Source of the DNA: Moraxella sp.
Lineage (GTDB): Bacteria > Pseudomonadota > Gammaproteobacteria > Pseudomonadales > Moraxellaceae
Direction of reading: 5' to 3'
Length of the DNA stretch: 64,000 nt
Assembly: GCA_030530785.1 (NCBI GenBank)
Contig: JAUMUJ010000004.1
Coordinates: 1-64,000, forward strand
Shown here: piece by piece, positions 15,655-24,172 of the stretch
Layout: each line of letters opens with the position of its first letter
How positions within the stretch are numbered: the stretch's first letter is position 1
Made by a program: the position numbers and the translations under genes
Notes under the pieces: generated by a model
The model's input: the letters and a program-made list of their open reading frames with translations, nothing else
The model's database searches: none
Told to the model about the DNA's origin: nothing

Positions 15655-16626
15655 CTAAATATTAGTTAATGAGATGTTCTTTAAAATCGCTTTTAAGACA
15701 GGAATTGCCACACTGTTACCAAATTGTTTGTAGGCTTGGGCATCTTTTGGGTTGATGATAAAGTCATCATTAAAACCTTGTAATCTGGCACACTCTCTGG
15801 GGGTGAGTTTGCGAATGTGTCCGTCTATATGATACAGTCCCGTTTTTGCCCCAATGCCCCCACCATGAGCCGACAGGGTGATGGCATGACCGTCTGTGTG
15901 ATAAATGCGTTCGCCTTGTCCGCCTTTACCGACAATGCCAATTTGAATGGGTTTGTTGGGCAGAATTTTATTACCAAATTTATCAAAACTGGCTTGATAA
16001 TTATTTTTAAAAACAACATCATCGCGTTGTATTGGGGCAATATCAGGATTGTTTTGTAGAATATCCAAAACACAAATCGGGGAATTCTCGCCAATGGGAA
16101 ACGTAAAGTCATTTTGGTTTAGGCTGTTATGAAACCCAACAATATAAATCCGCTCTCGGTTTTGGGGTACACCAAAATGCGATGCGTTTAATACTTGATA
16201 ATGTACACGATAGCCTAAGTCGTTTAAATGAGACAATATCACGTTTAGGGTATTACCATTATCATGTTTGGCAAGGTTTTTTACATTTTCTAATAAGATG
16301 ATTTTGGGGGTATGGTGTTTGATGATGCGTACAATGTCAAAAAATAACGTCCCACGCACGTCATTAAAGCCTTTTTGTTTGCCAGAGATGGAAAATGCCT
16401 GACAGGGAAAACCTGCACACAAAATGTCATGAGTGGGAATGTCGCATTCAGCAATTTGAGTAATGTCGCCATGTGGTATGATGCCATAATTGGCGTGGTA
16501 AGTGTGGCAGGCGTGGCGGTCTATCTCGCTAGCAAAGACACACGTTGCCCCAAAATGACTTAGGGCTTGATGAAATCCACCAATCCCTGCAAACAAATCA
16601 ATAAAGGTGCATTGAGATAAATTCAT
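15655..16626 (-). CDS. DNA (cytosine-5) methyltransferase of a restriction-modification system
   Basis: This protein transfers methyl from SAM to cytosine C5 in a specific DNA site, protecting it from the adjacent endonuclease. It has 323 residues. Motif I is FIDLFAGIGGFHQAL at the N-terminus, the catalytic AGFPCQAFSISGKQ has Cys75, then the ENVKN motif IV and the C-terminal QAYKQFGNSVAIPV motif X region. The segment GKGGQGERIYHTDG to AKTGLY closely resembles the target-recognition region of M.HhaI (GCGC), so a related site is possible. The start at 16626 overlaps the thrB stop as ATGA. A longer start inside thrB is unlikely. Confidence 0.93.
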   Translation of the reverse strand: MNLSQCTFIDLFAGIGGFHQALSHFGATCVFASEIDRHACHTYHANYGIIPHGDITQIAECDIPTHDILCAGFPCQAFSISGKQKGFNDVRGTLFFDIVRIIKHHTPKIILLENVKNLAKHDNGNTLNVILSHLNDLGYRVHYQVLNASHFGVPQNRERIYIVGFHNSLNQNDFTFPIGENSPICVLDILQNNPDIAPIQRDDVVFKNNYQASFDKFGNKILPNKPIQIGIVGKGGQGERIYHTDGHAITLSAHGGGIGAKTGLYHIDGHIRKLTPRECARLQGFNDDFIINPKDAQAYKQFGNSVAIPVLKAILKNISLTNI

Positions 16627-17630
16627 GAGCGAACAGCACGCCTCCAATGAAAACCAGCCAGCCGTTTCATCAAATCAGGGTTTTTTACCATAATATCATC
16701 GCCCGTCCGTCCTTGTTCGCGGTTATAATAAATCACATTCAAGCGCAGTAGCCAAAAAATGGTGGCAGAGTAGGCAAGCATGACGGGTAGGGCGGTTTTT
16801 TCGTTGTCTGTGAGTGGGCGAACGCTCTCATAGCCGTCTATAAAGGCACTCATTTTATCGGTATTAAAATTCACACTCTCGCCATCAGTGGCGTTGCCCC
16901 AAGTCGTACAAAAATCGTTAATGGTGATGGCAATGTCCATCAAATAATGCTCTACTGACACTTCGGTAAAGTCCAGAAGTCCTGTAAGGCGGGCAGTATC
17001 GCCCGAAAAATCCCACAAAGTATTATCAGTAAACATATCCAAATGACATAATCCCTTTGGTAGGTCATCGGGCAGATTGGCATACGCTGTCCAAATGTCG
17101 TTCATCAGGCGTGCTTCATCGGTGGGCATATAGGCGGTTTCACGCTCTTTGACCCTTGCCCAGTCATACAGTGGCACGCCATAGTTTTGGGCGGGTTGTA
17201 GGGTTTGCAAAGTCTTGTGCAGTGTCGCCAATGCTGACCCCATCGTGTGGCACATGGCGGTGTCGGTAGTGGTGGGGTGTGAGCCTGACAGCTTTGGCAC
17301 GACCAAGATGGCTTTGTTTTCGTATCGCATGACGCAGTCTTGTCCGATGTCATCGCCTTTGGCGGTGAGTTTGACAAGTGGTGGGGCGATGGGCAGTTTG
17401 TCTTTTAGGGCGTGCATGACCGTTGCCATCTTGATGATGTCGGCAGGCACACGCTCTTCAAATAGGGTAAACACATAACTAAACTCATCGCCCACATCGC
17501 TGTCGGTTTGGATAAACCAGTTGGAGTTTTTGACCCCTTGTACGATGGGAATGGCTTGTCTGAATTTTACACCAAACAAACCACAAAACGCAAAAAATTC
17601 ATCATCAGATAGATGGGTATAGACAGACAT
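16623..17630 (-). CDS. thrB: Homoserine kinase (ThrB, APH-fold type)
   Basis: ThrB phosphorylates homoserine in threonine biosynthesis. At 335 residues it belongs to the aminoglycoside-phosphotransferase fold used by Pseudomonas-type ThrB, not the GHMP fold. It shows MSVYTHLSDDEFFAFCGLFG at the N-terminus, GVKNSNWFIQTD, the catalytic loop LCHLDMFTDNTLW and the metal-binding LLDFTEVSVEHYLMDIA. An upstream in-frame Met exists, but the family N-terminus begins at 17630. The restriction-modification genes follow directly with a 4-bp overlap, so the operon seems to have received an accessory insertion. Confidence 0.88.
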   Translation of the reverse strand: MSVYTHLSDDEFFAFCGLFGVKFRQAIPIVQGVKNSNWFIQTDSDVGDEFSYVFTLFEERVPADIIKMATVMHALKDKLPIAPPLVKLTAKGDDIGQDCVMRYENKAILVVPKLSGSHPTTTDTAMCHTMGSALATLHKTLQTLQPAQNYGVPLYDWARVKERETAYMPTDEARLMNDIWTAYANLPDDLPKGLCHLDMFTDNTLWDFSGDTARLTGLLDFTEVSVEHYLMDIAITINDFCTTWGNATDGESVNFNTDKMSAFIDGYESVRPLTDNEKTALPVMLAYSATIFWLLRLNVIYYNREQGRTGDDIMVKNPDLMKRLAGFHWRRAVRS

Positions 17631-17747
17631 GGCAAACTCTTTATTGGGCAAAATGGGTATTTTAAAACGTTTTGGCAAAATTTACGAATATTTTTTAAAA
17701 ATTTGCCAAATGGCGGTATAATAACCCTTTTATGCTAAGGAAGTGCC

Positions 17748-18518
17748 ATGCTAGCCAAACGCCTAATCCCCTGCCTTGACGTTGAAAATGGTCGTGTTGT
17801 TAAAGGGGTAAACTTCGTGGACATCAAAGACGCAGGCGACCCTGTGCAAGTTGCCACCCGATACAATGATGATGGGGCGGACGAGATTACCTTTTTGGAC
17901 ATCACCGCCACGTCAGACGGGCGAGACACCACCTATCAGATGGTAGAAAAAATCGCCAAAAACATCTTTATCCCGCTCACGGTGGGTGGTGGCGTGCGTA
18001 AGATTGACGACATTCGCAATCTGCTGAACGCAGGGGCGGATAAGGTAGGCATAAACTCTGCCACGCTGACCAATCCCGATTTGGTCAATGATGCATCTGC
18101 TCATTTTGGCAGTCAGTGTATCGTGGTGTCCATTGATGCCAAAAGGGTGGTCAAGGCGGACGGCAGTATCGGGTTTGAGATTTTTACTCATGGCGGACGG
18201 CGTGCCACAGGCATAGATGCCATAGATTGGGCGGTGCAGATGACCGAGCGTGGGGCAGGTGAACTGCTTGTTACAAGCATGGACGGAGATGGCACACGAC
18301 AAGGCTATGATTTATTACTGACTCGCACCATCAGCGACCTTGTGAACATTCCTGTCATTGCATCGGGTGGGGTGGGCAACTTACAGCACTTAGCCGATGG
18401 TGTGCTAAAAGGCGGGGCAGATGCTGTGCTGGCAGCAAGCATTTTTCATTTTGGTGATTATACCATTAAGCAAGCCAAAGAATTTATGAAAAATCAAGGC
18501 ATTAGCGTCCGTTTGTGA
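17748..18518 (+). CDS. hisF: Imidazole glycerol phosphate synthase cyclase subunit HisF
   Basis: HisF forms imidazole glycerol phosphate and AICAR in histidine synthesis, using ammonia delivered by HisH. It is a 256-residue beta-alpha barrel with the catalytic Asp11 in [16 protein letters not shown] and the second aspartate in VSIDAKR. Phosphate-binding glycine motifs are VGGGVR and IASGGVG. AAGGAAG lies seven bases before the ATG and a TATAAT about 35 bp before it. No other his gene is adjacent. Confidence 0.95.
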   Translation: MLAKRLIPCLDVENGRVVKGVNFVDIKDAGDPVQVATRYNDDGADEITFLDITATSDGRDTTYQMVEKIAKNIFIPLTVGGGVRKIDDIRNLLNAGADKVGINSATLTNPDLVNDASAHFGSQCIVVSIDAKRVVKADGSIGFEIFTHGGRRATGIDAIDWAVQMTERGAGELLVTSMDGDGTRQGYDLLLTRTISDLVNIPVIASGGVGNLQHLADGVLKGGADAVLAASIFHFGDYTIKQAKEFMKNQGISVRL

Positions 18519-18547
18519 TAAAAAAGACATCTTATGATGTCTTTTTT
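18519..18547. terminator. Bidirectional terminator between hisF and the PepSY gene
   Basis: AAAAAAGACATC and GATGTCTTTTTT form a 12-bp stem around a 4-base loop, with A- and T-runs on both sides. It can end both convergent transcripts. Confidence 0.85.
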
Positions 18548-18553
18548 GTGGGT

Positions 18554-18880
18554 TTAGTCGTCTATTTTTTCTTTTAAAATACGCAAATCAGGATAGCTTA
18601 GCTTGATGTCGTATTCTATATGACCTTTATAGGCTTCAACTTCTAAGGCGGGTAATGGCTTAGAAAAACGGCTTTTTTTGTAAGTATCTGCCTTGACTTT
18701 TTTGACGGTGTAGCCTTTTTGTTCTAGCATTTTGACGGCTTTTTCAACGTTGGTGCTAAAATTTGCATCTTGGCGAACGCTGTTTTCAATGCGGTCTTCG
18801 TAGTCATAATCAGCATAAGCAGTCATGGCGACAGGAGCGGTGCTGATGAGTAAGGCGGTGATTAAGGCTTTGATTTTCAT
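18554..18880 (-). CDS. Secreted PepSY-domain protein (second of a tandem pair)
   Basis: This 108-residue protein has a signal peptide (MKIKALITALLISTAPVAMT, cleavage after AYA) and one PepSY-like domain, recognised by the end pattern ALEVEAYKGHIEYDIKLSYPDLRI. PepSY domains are often periplasmic and may inhibit proteases or sense the envelope; no specific role can be assigned here. It resembles the gene just upstream in both signal and domain, so the pair arose by duplication. It is separated from that gene by 24 bp and is probably co-transcribed. Confidence 0.78.
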   Translation of the reverse strand: MKIKALITALLISTAPVAMTAYADYDYEDRIENSVRQDANFSTNVEKAVKMLEQKGYTVKKVKADTYKKSRFSKPLPALEVEAYKGHIEYDIKLSYPDLRILKEKIDD

Positions 18881-18904
18881 GATGTTCTCCTTTGAGAGTT
18901 GGGT

Positions 18905-19207
18905 TTAGTAGTCAGGACGTTCGCTGATGATTTTTAAGTCAGGATAGCTTAGGATAATCTCATATTCCATACGACCTTTGTAGGCTTCTATTTCAAGCAC
19001 GGGCTTGCCAAAGCGAGTGTCTATGTCCACGTCAGCAACTTCATAACCTTTATTTTTGACAATGCGAATGGCTTGTTCTATTTTGTTATCAAGTTGGGGG
19101 TCTTGATAAACTTTGGCTTCAATATAATCATCATAATCAGCATGAGCCACGCCAACGGCAGTGGTGGCAAGAATCAGGCTTAAAAAGATGGCTTTGGTCA
19201 GTTTCAT
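18905..19207 (-). CDS. Secreted PepSY-domain protein (first of a tandem pair)
   Basis: This 100-residue periplasmic protein has a signal peptide cleaved after AHA, followed by one PepSY-like domain (KNKGYEVADVDIDTRFGKPV, then LEIEAYKGRMEYEIILSYPDL). GGAGAG lies just before the ATG. It is paralogous to the downstream gene, which carries a few extra basic residues in the middle loop. Its specific function is unknown. Confidence 0.78.
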   Translation of the reverse strand: MKLTKAIFLSLILATTAVGVAHADYDDYIEAKVYQDPQLDNKIEQAIRIVKNKGYEVADVDIDTRFGKPVLEIEAYKGRMEYEIILSYPDLKIISERPDY

Positions 19208-19311
19208 GGTGTCTCTCCGTTAAATCAGGCGAGTGCCTTGTAAGATTATGATAACAAACCAAAGACAGTAAACACTTAGCATAAAATCAGTGGTTTTTAA
19301 GTTTTTATGCC

Positions 19312-19341
19312 TAAAAGACAAACCCTAAGGCTTGTCTTTTA
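19312..19341 (-). terminator. Terminator after proS
   Basis: TAAAAGACAA and TTGTCTTTTA form a 10-bp stem with a 10-base loop, 10 bp past the proS stop. Confidence 0.7.
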
Positions 19342-19350
19342 TGATTAAAA

Positions 19351-21078
19351 TCAAAACCTTGCAAGTATCTCATCAAGGCTTAACAGCTCTTTATCATCGC
19401 TCCCACGTTTGGCATATTCGTACTTGTCGTCAGCCAAATTGCGCTCGGACACGACAATGCGGTGCGGGATACCGATGAGTTCTAGGTCGGCAAATTTAAC
19501 GCCCGCCCGCTCGTCTCTGTCATCTAATAGGACGTTTACGCCTTTGTCTTTTAGTGTGTTGTAAAGCTCGTCTGCTTTGGCTTCTGCTAAGCCATCTTTG
19601 GATTTCATAGGGACGACCGCCACATAAAACGGGGCGATGTTGTCGGCAGGGTCTGGTGTGTCCGCCCATAAAATGCCCTTGTCATCGTGATTTTGTTCTA
19701 GACTGGCTGAAATGATACGGCTTACCCCGATGCCATAACAGCCCATCATTAAGGTAACAGGCTTGCCTTCTTTGCCCAGTACGGTGCAGTTTAGGGCTTT
19801 TGAGTATTTGTCGCCAAGTTGAAAGATGTGCCCAACTTCAATGCCTCGTTTAATTTGTAGCACGCCCTTGCCGTCAGGGCTTGGGTCGCCGTCCACCACG
19901 TTGCGAATGTCGGCAACTTGTGCATATACCGCATCACGCTCCCAGTTCATGCCTTTTGTGTGCTTATCAATGATGTTTGCCCCACTGACAAAATCCGCCA
20001 TGACGGATGCACTTCTGTCAGCGATGACAGGTATGCCATACTCTGCCAAGTCTACGCTGATGTAGCCCTTAATAAGTCCTGCATCTTTCATCTCGTCTTC
20101 GCTTGCCATTTCTAGCGGTGCTTTGATTTGGGGCAATTTTTCTGCTTTTAGCTCGTTTAGGGTGTGGTCGCCACGAAGCACAAGGGCAACCAATTTTGGC
20201 ATATCGGGGGTGTTCTCCGAATATGAGCCTTTAACGATGAGTGTTTTTACTGTGCGTGTGAGCTTAATGCCCAAATGCTCTGCCACTTCTTCGCAGGTGG
20301 GCATATTTGGTGTATCCACGTCTGTGCGTGGCTCACTTGGGGCGGGGCGTGTGGTGGTACAGACCGCTTCGGCAAGCTCCACATTGGCAGAATAATCTGA
20401 GCTGTCCGAAAACGCAATGTCATCTTCGCCACTGTCAGCAAGCACATGAAACTCATGGCTGGCAAAACCGCCGATAGACCCCGTGTCCGCTTGCACCGCC
20501 CGAAAATCAAGCCCCAAGCGGGTAAAAATGCGAGTGTAGGCGTCATAAAAGTCCGCATAGGTCTTGGCAAGGCTGTCTTTATCAATGTGAAAGGAATAAG
20601 CATCTTTCATCGTGAATTCACGAGCACGCATGACCCCAAAACGTGGGCGAATCTCATCACGGAATTTGGTTTGGATTTGGTAATAAGTGGTAGGGAGCTG
20701 TTTGTGGCTTTTTAGTTCACCCCGAGCGATGTCGGTGATGACTTCTTCGTGGGTTGGGCCTAGCACAAAATCACGGCTGTGGCGGTCTTTAAAGCGGAGC
20801 AGTTCTGCTCCATAGTCTTCCCAGCGACCACTTTCTTGCCACAGCTCGGCAGGTTGGGTAACGGGCATGAGTAATTCTTGGGCGCCGATACGCTCCATCT
20901 CTTCACGGACGATTTTTTCAACCCGTTTTAGCACACGCAGACCCGTTGGCATCCACACATATAAGCCTGAGGCAAGTTTGCGAATGAGTCCTGCTTTTAT
21001 CATAAGTTGGGCAGAGACGATGTCGGCATCGCTTGGCGTATTACGTAAGGTGGCTAGGGTAAATTGGCTGGTTTTCAT
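19351..21078 (-). CDS. proS: Prolyl-tRNA synthetase
   Basis: ProS charges tRNA-Pro. At 575 residues it is the long bacterial type with an editing (INS) insertion between class II motifs 2 and 3. Motif 1 is near [21 protein letters not shown], motif 2 near [28 protein letters not shown], and motif 3 near [11 protein letters not shown]. The C-terminal anticodon-binding domain contains VVPMKSKDG and [20 protein letters not shown]. The gene stands alone between the PepSY pair and a divergent DUF4230 gene. Confidence 0.96.
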   Translation of the reverse strand: MKTSQFTLATLRNTPSDADIVSAQLMIKAGLIRKLASGLYVWMPTGLRVLKRVEKIVREEMERIGAQELLMPVTQPAELWQESGRWEDYGAELLRFKDRHSRDFVLGPTHEEVITDIARGELKSHKQLPTTYYQIQTKFRDEIRPRFGVMRAREFTMKDAYSFHIDKDSLAKTYADFYDAYTRIFTRLGLDFRAVQADTGSIGGFASHEFHVLADSGEDDIAFSDSSDYSANVELAEAVCTTTRPAPSEPRTDVDTPNMPTCEEVAEHLGIKLTRTVKTLIVKGSYSENTPDMPKLVALVLRGDHTLNELKAEKLPQIKAPLEMASEDEMKDAGLIKGYISVDLAEYGIPVIADRSASVMADFVSGANIIDKHTKGMNWERDAVYAQVADIRNVVDGDPSPDGKGVLQIKRGIEVGHIFQLGDKYSKALNCTVLGKEGKPVTLMMGCYGIGVSRIISASLEQNHDDKGILWADTPDPADNIAPFYVAVVPMKSKDGLAEAKADELYNTLKDKGVNVLLDDRDERAGVKFADLELIGIPHRIVVSERNLADDKYEYAKRGSDDKELLSLDEILARF

Positions 21079-21379
21079 AAAATTCTCGCTGATTGATGTT
21101 AGAGGTTGTGGAGTGTTGCGTTTTGGGCGGATTTGTAGAGAAAAATCACATTTTCCCTATATGACGTGTTAATTTTTAGGATAATATTATTCGCCCCTAC
21201 ACGTCCAAATTTTCACAATATCTCTTAACCAAATGTTTTAACTAAGCAATCTTAAATCTTAATTTGGTAAAAACGCATTATATTAAAGTAAACTTTACCA
21301 ACTGTGCAAGCGATTTTTTTGATAAATGCTAAAATTAACCCCATATAGGGCGTATCTGAACACAAAAATTAGGAACATC

Positions 21380-22027
21380 ATGACCACACATCATAAAGTC
21401 ATCAAATCTGCCTTATTTTTTGCCGTAATTGTGGTGGTGTTGGCAACTTTTTGGGCGGTCAAATCCAACGAACCGCCTGCCGTGTCTACCATCAGCCGAG
21501 ACGGTGTCGTTACCGAGATTCAAAAAATGGCACGGCTAAATACGGTGGCATTTAGCGTGGATACCATCATCACTGCTCAAAAACAAGGCACTTGGCAAAA
21601 ACTTTGGCAAGACGAACAAAAGGGACTATTCGTGGCAAAAGGACGAGTGCTGGCAGGCGTGGATTTAACCAAAATCACCGCCGAAAACGTTCAAGTGAGC
21701 TTTGACGAACAGGTCAATCCCAAAGTTGTGCCACACGCCAACATTGCCATCACGTTACCGCCATCGCAGGTGTTTGAGGTGTTTTTGGACGACATACAGG
21801 TGTATGATTGGCAAACAGGGCTGTTTGGGGTGGTTGCCAACGACCCTGAGATTTTAAAACAAGCCCAAACGTCTGCTAAGGCAGAAATCCTAAAAAAAGC
21901 GTGCCAAGGCGACATCATGACCCTTGCCAAAGACAATGCCACCGAACAAGTCAAGAGCTTATTTACGCTGACAGGGGCAACGGTTACCGTCAAAGGCGAT
22001 GTTGGGGCGTGTGCCACATCACCATAA
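21380..22027 (+). CDS. DUF4230 family membrane-anchored protein
   Basis: This 215-residue protein has one N-terminal signal-anchor helix (about residues 9-29) and a periplasmic DUF4230 domain, seen in VSTISRDGVVTEIQKMARLNT, FVAKGRVLAGVDLTKI and ITLPPSQVFEVFLDD. The start at 21380 has AGGA nine bases upstream; an earlier in-frame Met lacks one. The biochemical function of the family is not known to me. It is followed by a strong terminator and the convergent desaturase gene. Confidence 0.8.
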   Translation: MTTHHKVIKSALFFAVIVVVLATFWAVKSNEPPAVSTISRDGVVTEIQKMARLNTVAFSVDTIITAQKQGTWQKLWQDEQKGLFVAKGRVLAGVDLTKITAENVQVSFDEQVNPKVVPHANIAITLPPSQVFEVFLDDIQVYDWQTGLFGVVANDPEILKQAQTSAKAEILKKACQGDIMTLAKDNATEQVKSLFTLTGATVTVKGDVGACATSP

Positions 22028-22061
22028 AAAACTCCTTTTGCCAATGTCAGCAAAAGGAGTG
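22028..22061. terminator. Bidirectional terminator between the DUF4230 gene and the desaturase
   Basis: ACTCCTTTTGC and GCAAAAGGAGT form an 11-bp stem, preceded by an A-run. It lies between two convergent stop codons. Confidence 0.75.
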
Positions 22062-22069
22062 GGAGAAAA

Positions 22070-23257
22070 TTAGGCGGTTTTGCCTTTCAGCTGTAAAAAG
22101 GCACTTTCAATCTTGGCACTGTGGGCTAAGATTTTTTGTTCTACTTGGGCGAACTGCTCTTTTAGATATTCGTCCGCTTCATGCAGGCGGTTGGCAAATT
22201 CGGTGCGTTTTAGCTCAATGGACTTGGCTTTGAGGGCGTGCCATTCTTCTACGGTTTTGGTAAACTCTTCGTATTCGTGGGTGATGCGGTCTTTAAACGC
22301 CATGACTTTTTCATCCAAACTGAGTTCTCCGCCTTTTTGTAGTTTTTCAATGCGGGCATTGGCACGTTTAAACTGCATGACCACTTCGGCGTGTTTGATG
22401 GTCAAATCGTCCACTCGTTTTAAATCTTTGGCAAGACCGACCTTGGACAGTGCCATGATGAGCCATTTGGTGGGGTCATATTGCCACCATTTTACGCCAT
22501 TACGATAGTCATACTGGAAATAGTGATGGTAGTTATGATACCCTTCGCCCCAAGTAAAAATCGCCAAAATCGGATTGTCCCGAGCGGTGTTGGTGTCGGT
22601 ATAGGGACGTGTGCCAAACATATGGCATAGTGAGTTGATAAAAAAAGTAAAATGGTGTGTCAATACCATGCGAAGCAAGCCGACAATTAAAAATGCTCCC
22701 AGCACATCGCCAATTGCCAAACCGACTGCCCCAACTATCACAAAGTTGGTCAAGACCACCCAAAAGCCATAGTATTTGTGTTGTAGGGTTAGGATTTTAT
22801 CTTTTTTAAGGTCGGGGATATTTTTATAATCATACTGACCGCTTGGGTATTTATGGAGCATCCAATCCATGTGGCTAAACCAAAACCCACGCCGAGCTGA
22901 ATAGGGGTCTTCATATTCATCGTCCACGTGGCGGTGATGAATGCGATGTCCAGAACACCAGTCAAAGGCAGAGCTTTGAACCGCCAAAGTTGCTCCTAGT
23001 AGTAAGAAATATTTAACAATGGGGTGGGCTTCGTAGGATTTATGAGCCCAAAGGCGGTGATAGCCTGCCGTGATGGATAAGCCTGTCCACGCCATAAAAA
23101 AGGCAAATGCCGTCCATACCGCAGGGTTTACGCCATGCGTCCACAGATACCAAGGCACTAAGATGATGGCAAGAATGGGGGTGGACAGCAGTACAATGGC
23201 AGGTACCCAGTTGATGGGTGGATTTTCAAAATCTTTGGGGTCGTGGGAAACAGTCAT
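22070..23257 (-). CDS. Acyl-CoA/acyl-lipid delta-9 fatty acid desaturase
   Basis: This membrane di-iron enzyme introduces a double bond into saturated acyl chains. The three histidine boxes are present: HRLWAH in ITAGYHRLWAHKSYEAHP, HRIHHRH in SGHRIHHRHVDDEYEDP, and HNYHH in GEGYHNYHHYFQYDYRNG. Four hydrophobic helices surround them. Of the 395 residues, the last 110 or so form a charged, probably coiled-coil tail (EKLQKGGELSLDEKVMAFKD and onward) beyond the catalytic core, an extension not needed for the reaction. The divergent TetR-family regulator and a palindrome between them suggest unsaturation-responsive control. Confidence 0.92.
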   Translation of the reverse strand: MTVSHDPKDFENPPINWVPAIVLLSTPILAIILVPWYLWTHGVNPAVWTAFAFFMAWTGLSITAGYHRLWAHKSYEAHPIVKYFLLLGATLAVQSSAFDWCSGHRIHHRHVDDEYEDPYSARRGFWFSHMDWMLHKYPSGQYDYKNIPDLKKDKILTLQHKYYGFWVVLTNFVIVGAVGLAIGDVLGAFLIVGLLRMVLTHHFTFFINSLCHMFGTRPYTDTNTARDNPILAIFTWGEGYHNYHHYFQYDYRNGVKWWQYDPTKWLIMALSKVGLAKDLKRVDDLTIKHAEVVMQFKRANARIEKLQKGGELSLDEKVMAFKDRITHEYEEFTKTVEEWHALKAKSIELKRTEFANRLHEADEYLKEQFAQVEQKILAHSAKIESAFLQLKGKTA

Positions 23258-23318
23258 ATTATAGTCCTGTTAATGCCAAATAAACATATCTTTCCTATTT
23301 TACCCCAATTTTACCCAA

Positions 23319-23341
23319 AAGTGAACATATATTCACGATTT
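23319..23341. promoter_or_regulatory. Putative operator between desaturase and TetR regulator
   Basis: GTGAACATATATTCAC is an imperfect inverted repeat (GTGAA and TTCAC arms, 6-bp centre) about 65 bp upstream of the desaturase start. The arms resemble the AGTGAAC half-sites reported for the Pseudomonas desaturase repressor DesT. It is a reasonable target for the divergent TetR protein. Confidence 0.45.
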
Positions 23342-23448
23342 TATCCGAAAATACAAGGATTTTTTGTGTGTTTTTTGTAACAAATCATTGCATTGTGATG
23401 GTAATAATTTGTTATAATTCGCCACAAACCCATTAAAATTATTTAACC

Positions 23449-24144
23449 ATGTCTCAAAAACGCAAAAAACAGTTTGATGAACGACACCAAAAAATCATCA
23501 AAGTGGCTGAGCAGTTATTGCTAGATTCTGCTGTTTACGATTTGACATTGGATAATTTGGCTGAGCAGTTGGACTTGGCAAAGGGGACGTTGTATAAGCA
23601 TTTTGCCAGCAAAGATGAGCTGTTGTTGTCGGTATTGATTGAGTACGAAAAAAAAGCACTACAACCCACGCTTATCACAGATGGTGCGTCTGCAAGCGTG
23701 GTTCGGGTCATGCTGTTTTATTTAAATTTTCCGCAACACGCCGTCATGATGGCAAATTTAGAAGAGCGGTTAAGTGCCACAGTGGTGGGTTTTAATCGTT
23801 TGTTTGATGAGTTGTACGCCACACGCCATCAAGGAGCGGAAAATCTGCTGGGTATCGCCACACGATACCTGCATGACCAAAACAGTACCCTAGACCCTGT
23901 TGAATATTTGTCCACCGTATTTGCGATGATACATGGGGGGGCGATGTTGTTGAATTCTAGCTTTTATCAGCGTTTTGTGGGTGAACGGGAGTCTTTAAAA
24001 TGGTCGCTCGTTCATCAGGCGTTAATATTGCCACAACTGTACCGAAACGATAATCTGCCCCAAATTGATGACGTGGCATTACCTGATACTGACCCAAATG
24101 CCCCACCCAAGCTCATCAAGCCCTTAGTTCCGCCTGTGGTATAA
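23449..24144 (+). CDS. TetR/AcrR-family transcriptional regulator
   Basis: This 231-residue DNA-binding regulator has an N-terminal helix-turn-helix of the TetR type: HQKIIKVAEQLLLDSAVYDL, then LTLDNLAEQLDLAKGTLYKHFASKDELL at about residues 15-63. The remaining C-terminal part is the ligand-binding helical domain. It is transcribed divergently from the fatty acid desaturase with 191 bp between them, which suggests that it controls the desaturase in response to acyl-CoA pools, as DesT or FabR do. The ligand is inferred from context only. Confidence 0.87.
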   Translation: MSQKRKKQFDERHQKIIKVAEQLLLDSAVYDLTLDNLAEQLDLAKGTLYKHFASKDELLLSVLIEYEKKALQPTLITDGASASVVRVMLFYLNFPQHAVMMANLEERLSATVVGFNRLFDELYATRHQGAENLLGIATRYLHDQNSTLDPVEYLSTVFAMIHGGAMLLNSSFYQRFVGERESLKWSLVHQALILPQLYRNDNLPQIDDVALPDTDPNAPPKLIKPLVPPVV

Positions 24145-24172
24145 AAAAACCCGCACAAGGCGGGCTTTTTTG
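24145..24172. terminator. Bidirectional terminator between tetR-type gene and permease
   Basis: An AACCCGC and GCGGGCTT stem with a short loop is flanked by A- and T-runs, between two convergent stops. Confidence 0.85.
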
